DNA of 64,000 nucleotides from the NCBI GenBank assembly GCA_050916095.1, contig CP050901.1, positions 2,976,001-3,040,000 of the forward strand, in the 5' to 3' direction. The stretch comes from JANPCX01 sp050916095. GTDB taxonomy: Bacteria; Pseudomonadota; Gammaproteobacteria; Burkholderiales; Burkholderiaceae_C. The position numbers and the translations under genes were made by a program. This document shows positions 62,189-64,000 of the stretch, piece after piece (position 1 is the stretch's first letter; each line of letters starts with the position of its first letter). Below the pieces are notes generated by a model, which did no database searches, was not told the DNA's origin, and saw only the letters and a list, made by a program, of their open reading frames with translations.

Positions 62189-64000
62189 TCAATTCGGCCC
62201 AGCCACCAGCGAGCCCAACCACTCCAGCGCCTCCTCCTCCGTCCCCAACACCCCCATAGGCGGCAACGCCTGCAACAAGCGCTTGCCGTAGTTCATTCCC
62301 GCCAATCGCGAATCACACACCACGAGCAATCCCCGGTCTGTTTCGCTGCGGATCAGACGGCCAGCACCTTGTTTGAGTGACACGGCGGCTTCGGCCACGA
62401 AGTAGTCGGCGAAGGCGTTGCGCCCTTGGGATTCGAGTCGCTGCACGCGGGCTTGCACCAAGGGGTCGTTGGGCGGTGGAAAAGGCAATTTGTCGATCAC
62501 CACACATTGCAGCGCATCACCCGGCACATCAATTCCCTCCCAAAAACTTTGCGAGCCGACCAGCACCGAGTGTGGTTGCGATAAAAACTGCTGCATCAAT
62601 TGGCGTTTGGGGCTGCTGCCTTGCATCAGCACGTCAATGTCCAAGCCGTTGGTTTGAAAGTACTGGCGCAGGTCTTCGGCAATGCTTTTGAGCGCCCGCA
62701 ATGTGGTCGTCAGCACAAAAGTGCGACCGCCCAAGGCCTGGGCGCAGCGCGCGGCAAGCAGCGCCACAGCCTGCGGATGCGCAGCCTCGTTGGGTTTGGG
62801 AAAACGGCGCGGCACGTAGATGCGTGCATGCTCCGCATAGGGAAAGGGACTGCCGACACGCAAACATTTTGCGTTGGACAAACCCGCGCCTTCGGTAAAC
62901 CAAGTCAACGCGTCATCGTCACCCAGGGTGGCTGAAGTGAAGATCCATGCCTTGGGTGCGGCTGACATTTGTTCAGTGAGTGCATCGCGGATGTCCAGCG
63001 GCGACTCCACCAAACGTGCACTGTGCGGCCCGAGGTCGATCCAGCGCACTTGGCCCGCTGCGGCAGGCTGCATGAACTGCTCGGTGAGATGCGCCAGAGT
63101 CTGTGCCCGCTCCGCCAATTTGACGAAGTCCACCGACACATCCAACACCGCTTGCAGTGCCAGTTGCGCGGCGCGGGCGGCGTCGCCCAGCGCCTCTAGG
63201 CTATGCGCAAATTCAGGAAGGTTGCAGCGTTCGTCCCAGCGCAGCTTGATGGCACCGCGCACATCACCCAGGCGCCCGGCGCACACCAAACGCAGTTCTC
63301 GTGCCGTTTGTTCACAACGCTGCGACAGCACCTGCCAAGGCTGCAACCCACGCGCCTGTTGCAGCCCCAAAGCCAGCATGTCGCGCGAAAAATCAAGCAA
63401 CTGGGCCGTGCCCAGGGTGGAGCCCAGAAACTGCACGCCCGCATCGCTGAGCTGGTGGGCCTCGTCGAAGATGGCCACCTCCACCGTGGGCAAAAGCTCG
63501 GCCACGCCGGTGTCGCGCAGCGCCATGTCGGCAAAAAACAAGTGGTGGTTCACCACCACCACATCGGCGGCCATGGCTTCGCGCCGCGCTTTAACGACAT
63601 GGCAGCCTTGGTACTGTGGGCATTCCGTGCCAAGACAATTTTCCCGTGTGGAGGTCACGAGGGGAATCACGCTGCTGCGTTCGTCCAAACCTTCGAGTTC
63701 GGCCAGGTCACCGCTGCGGGTGCTGGTGGCCCACTGCTCAATCTTCGCAAGCGTTCGCACCGCCCAACGATCCGGCAGTTCAGCGGTTTGCCTGGCGAGG
63801 TTCAAACGGTGGGTGCACAAATAACTGCCACGCCCTTTGAGCAAGGCGGTGCTAACAGGCACATTCAGGGCCTGACGCAAACGCGGAATGTCACGCAGAA
63901 AAAGCTGGTCTTGCAGGCTTTTGGTGGCAGTGCTCACCAGGGTACGCTTACCCGACAGCAGCGCTGGTGCCAGGTAGGCATAGGTTTTGCCAACGCCGGT
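62189..64000 (-). CDS. DinG/YoaA-type XPD-like DNA helicase, N-terminus cut by window edge
   Basis: The minus-strand frame runs from its stop at 62189 to the right edge without interruption. The Walker A lies at the very edge (TGVGKTYAYLAPALL), so the true start is outside; a GTG at 63937 is internal. Four Cys of an Fe-S domain are visible (LCTHRLN, then CLGTECPQYQGC). The DEAH box is IFDEAHQLSD, and motif VI is QGAGRLIRSETDRG. DinG and YoaA are 5'-3' Fe-S helicases that unwind DNA at stalled forks and R-loops; which of the two this is was not resolved. Confidence 0.92.
   Translation of the reverse strand, partial: TGVGKTYAYLAPALLSGKRTLVSTATKSLQDQLFLRDIPRLRQALNVPVSTALLKGRGSYLCTHRLNLARQTAELPDRWAVRTLAKIEQWATSTRSGDLAELEGLDERSSVIPLVTSTRENCLGTECPQYQGCHVVKARREAMAADVVVVNHHLFFADMALRDTGVAELLPTVEVAIFDEAHQLSDAGVQFLGSTLGTAQLLDFSRDMLALGLQQARGLQPWQVLSQRCEQTARELRLVCAGRLGDVRGAIKLRWDERCNLPEFAHSLEALGDAARAAQLALQAVLDVSVDFVKLAERAQTLAHLTEQFMQPAAAGQVRWIDLGPHSARLVESPLDIRDALTEQMSAAPKAWIFTSATLGDDDALTWFTEGAGLSNAKCLRVGSPFPYAEHARIYVPRRFPKPNEAAHPQAVALLAARCAQALGGRTFVLTTTLRALKSIAEDLRQYFQTNGLDIDVLMQGSSPKRQLMQQFLSQPHSVLVGSQSFWEGIDVPGDALQCVVIDKLPFPPPNDPLVQARVQRLESQGRNAFADYFVAEAAVSLKQGAGRLIRSETDRGLLVVCDSRLAGMNYGKRLLQALPPMGVLGTEEEALEWLGSLVAGPN

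Overview
The window reads as chromosome of a betaproteobacterium of the order Burkholderiales, most likely family Comamonadaceae. The evidence is gene order: rpsB-tsf-pyrH-frr-uppS-cdsA-dxr-rseP-bamA-skp-lpxD-fabZ-lpxA-lpxB-rnhB leading to a ppsR/ppsA pair, and a second conserved run from ndk through hisS, hfq and hflXKC to purA and rnr. The family is an inference, since no rRNA is present. Nearly every gene is on the minus strand; the exceptions are ppsR, nnr, tRNA-Leu, bamD and one small membrane-protein gene.

Layout. 1-4.3 kb: an envelope copper-radical-oxidase-like lipoprotein cut by the left edge, a membrane diguanylate cyclase with a CXXCH-bearing sensor domain, and a DUF4124-like protein. 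4.3-10.3 kb: a complete urea ABC transporter, urtABCDE. 10.5-16.4 kb: a secreted protein made of two repeats, argG, ppsA and divergent ppsR. 16.4-32 kb: a long envelope and translation supercluster (SpoU methyltransferase, rnhB, lpxB/A, fabZ, lpxD, skp, bamA, rseP, dxr, cdsA, uppS, frr, pyrH, tsf, rpsB). 32-36 kb: nnr, then an accessory pocket with an intact IS5-family-type insertion sequence flanked by a target duplication, plus an orphan lipoprotein gene. 36-43 kb: an SDR enzyme, rnr, tRNA-Leu(CAG), a phosphoribosyltransferase, purA and hisZ. 43-62 kb: DUF2065, hflC/K, hflX, hfq, der, bamB, a YfgM-like protein, hisS, ispG, rodZ-like, pilW/pilF, rlmN, ndk, a long RluB, scpB, rluD, bamD and a small membrane protein. 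62-64 kb: a DinG/YoaA-type helicase cut by the right edge.

Most genes are ordinary housekeeping genes. They serve outer-membrane assembly (bamA, bamB, bamD, skp), lipid A and undecaprenyl synthesis, isoprenoid synthesis (dxr, ispG), translation, and nitrogen/arginine metabolism (urt, argG).

The unusual material is in non-coding DNA. Five inverted-repeat elements from four sequence families sit in gaps between co-directional genes (4983-5052, 8837-8933, 18974-19068, 28565-28740, 42683-42950). The strongest is the 268-bp element at 42683-42950. It has a perfect 31-bp outer stem enclosing two further imperfect stems, each with a perfect terminal hairpin, so it would fold as a three-way junction. 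It lies between a candidate promoter and the hisZ start codon. This is the best candidate here for something undescribed, although a non-autonomous mobile repeat is the simplest explanation. No CRISPR array, prophage, toxin-antitoxin pair or defence system was seen.
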